A DNA stretch of 64,000 nt, taken from assembly GCA_019115745.1 (NCBI GenBank), contig DXDA01000080.1, positions 26,510 through 90,509 on the forward strand, given 5' to 3'. Under the pieces are notes generated by a model. That model ran no database searches and had not been told where the DNA came from. It worked only from the letters and a program-made list of their open reading frames with translations. The DNA is from Candidatus Alistipes intestinigallinarum (lineage in GTDB: Bacteria > Bacteroidota > Bacteroidia > Bacteroidales > Rikenellaceae). Within the stretch, counting starts at the first letter, position 1, and each line of letters begins with the position of its first letter. The position numbers and the translations under genes are program-made. Positions 62,618 through 64,000 of this stretch are shown in pieces.

Positions 62618-64000
62618 CTAAAATTTAGACGACGAAGTTCCCGAGGAGTTTGTCCCTACTTGCATACGATCATTCCACCAATGGATCACTCGCTCACTCA
62701 GCTCCTTGACCAAGGCCGGATATTTTTCCGCCAAATTCCGTTGTTCATAAGGATCTTTCCTCAAATCATAAAGTTCGATACGATCATCGAATGAATTCAG
62801 CAGCAACTTCATATCTCCCCGACGAATTGCCAGATGCGGACTTTTGTTTTCGGGTTTCTTGTGCTGATAAAAAAACGCGTTACGCCCGAACTCCCACATC
62901 AGATCCGTCGTGCGGGTCTTCGGGTTTCCCAAAAAGACCGAGCTCATATCTTCTCCGCTATAAACGAATCCTTCCGGTAATTTTGCTCCCGTCATCGCGC
63001 ATAACGAAGGAAAAAGATCCACACTGCAAACTACCGACCGACGATCTACCTTACCTGCGGGAATATGGTCCGGCCAACATATCACAAATGGCATACGGAT
63101 TCCTCCTTCATAAAGGCTGCATTTCATACTCCGCAATCCATTGGTCCGTTGCTTTTCATAGTAAGGCATGGGACCATTGTCGCTCGTAAAAATAACAATC
63201 GTATTTTTATCCAGACCAAGTTGTTTCATTCCATCAAGCAATCGTCCTATCTGTTTATCGTATTCGGCCAGCACGGCTTTGAAATTCCGAGGCATACTCC
63301 AGGTTTTTTCTTGCTGCTGAGCCTCAGAATCGGGGACATAGGGCGTATGCATATCGTCGGGCCATAAGTTGACAAAAAAGGCACGATCCCGATTGCGAGC
63401 CATAAATTCGAGCGTTTTGTTCACGAAATATTCGGTTCGCTGCCACCGTTTCACGGAATCTTGCGGAGACCAGATCCAGTCCATCGCCGTAATAGCGGGA
63501 TCGGGATCCGGTCCTTCATAGGTAGTCAGATATTCATCGAATCCATATTGTATGATGGAAGGCGCATTATCGACGTCCCGTCCGCCACCCATGTGCCATT
63601 TACCGATATGCGCCGTATGGTAGCCTATTTCCTGGAATGCCCGGGCCATAGAGGGAAATTTAGGATCCAGAAAGTCGTTTTGTTCACAATCCGCATTGTG
63701 CTTGCGAGTGTGAAGGAAGGTATTGATGCCCAGTTCCAGAGGAAAAATTCCGGTAGTCAAACCGGCACGCGATGGAGAGCTGACGGCTGCAGCCGTATAA
63801 TAATTTTCCACAACGATGCCTGTCCGGGCCAGTCGATCGATATTCGGAGTCTGCACCCAACCGTCATTCAGGAAGGAGACATCTCCAACTCCCATATCAT
63901 CAGTATAAATGATGAGAATATTCGGTCTTGAACTGCTCGGGACAGGATCTATTGCAAGATTTCGTGCTTGGGCTGTATAACCGCCCAATGTAATGCCCAC
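62618..64000 (-). CDS. Sulfatase, Ser-type (N-terminus cut by window end)
   Basis: 460 residues visible; the start lies beyond base 64000 (the terminal GTG is not assumed to be the start). Alkaline-phosphatase-fold S1 sulfatase. Metal ligands IIYTDDMGVGD; signature SSPSRAGLTTG, in which the first Ser (74 of the visible part) is converted to formylglycine by an anaerobic maturase; GKWHMGG; and SDNGPMPYYE. Removes sulfate from a sulfated glycan, probably in the periplasm. 7 nt before the GH43 pair, one operon. Confidence 0.92.
   Translation of the reverse strand: MGITLGGYTAQARNLAIDPVPSSSRPNILIIYTDDMGVGDVSFLNDGWVQTPNIDRLARTGIVVENYYTAAAVSSPSRAGLTTGIFPLELGINTFLHTRKHNADCEQNDFLDPKFPSMARAFQEIGYHTAHIGKWHMGGGRDVDNAPSIIQYGFDEYLTTYEGPDPDPAITAMDWIWSPQDSVKRWQRTEYFVNKTLEFMARNRDRAFFVNLWPDDMHTPYVPDSEAQQQEKTWSMPRNFKAVLAEYDKQIGRLLDGMKQLGLDKNTIVIFTSDNGPMPYYEKQRTNGLRSMKCSLYEGGIRMPFVICWPDHIPAGKVDRRSVVCSVDLFPSLCAMTGAKLPEGFVYSGEDMSSVFLGNPKTRTTDLMWEFGRNAFFYQHKKPENKSPHLAIRRGDMKLLLNSFDDRIELYDLRKDPYEQRNLAEKYPALVKELSERVIHWWNDRMQVGTNSSGTSSSKF

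Overview
The window is chromosomal DNA from a Bacteroidota bacterium, most like an Alistipes-type (Rikenellaceae) gut anaerobe. This is inferred from GC-rich coding sequence, Bacteroidota promoters (TTG/TTTG, about 19-20 nt, TAnnTTTG) instead of sigma70 boxes, no clear Shine-Dalgarno sites, a 10-gene nuo operon lacking nuoEFG, a SusC-like TonB receptor, tryptophanase, S9 peptidases, and a hybrid two-component regulator beside GH43 and sulfatase genes. The species is not proven.

Layout. 1-2.2 kb: start of an MlaE-like permease gene, a DUF4834 membrane protein, and purB. 2.2-5.5 kb: a TonB-dependent receptor and four tRNAs (three Val, one Asn). 5.6-9.8 kb: a DUF1573 protein, an NFN/glutamate-synthase-like flavoprotein pair, and a lipocalin-like lipoprotein. 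9.9-17.6 kb: a heptosyltransferase with DUF4254, a LysM glucosaminidase, an unknown 228-aa protein, DPP-IV, an alkyltransferase, and a GT-C mannosyltransferase-like protein. 17.7-27.6 kb: nuoA-B-CD-H-I-J-K-L-M-N on the minus strand, with a small exported protein upstream. 28.2-31.9 kb: superoxide dismutase, tryptophanase and sialate O-acetylesterase. 31.9-38.9 kb: asd, PBP1A, a 988-aa metallopeptidase/propeller/barrel protein, and a SUI1-type factor. 38.9-46.1 kb: DUF4435, aspartate kinase, prolyl oligopeptidase, dapD, birA and gcvH. 46.1-53.4 kb: mdh, greA, the bamD-omega-coaBC-recN cluster, and a nucleotidyltransferase-like protein. 53.5-55.8 kb: groESL and tRNA-His. 55.8-64 kb: a lower-GC segment holding part of a polysaccharide-utilisation locus (sulfatase, two GH43 paralogues, hybrid two-component regulator), which runs off the window end.

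Genes that work together: asd, aspartate kinase and dapD belong to the diaminopimelate/lysine route. The N-module-less complex I and the NFN-like pair both suggest ferredoxin- or flavodoxin-centred electron flow. bamD, PBP1A and the envelope peptidases serve envelope construction and peptide use. The terminal locus is a sensor-regulated glycan system.

The least explained signals are non-coding. Three convergent intergenic regions each carry a different degenerate tandem repeat (11, 16 and 21 nt) just past a terminator hairpin. Two genes are followed by a poly-G run and a GAAG/GAGA purine tract. A long purine-rich spacer precedes mdh. A nested inverted repeat lies upstream of groES. A three-hairpin region lies between purB and the TonB receptor gene. 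No intact phage, IS element or CRISPR array is visible.
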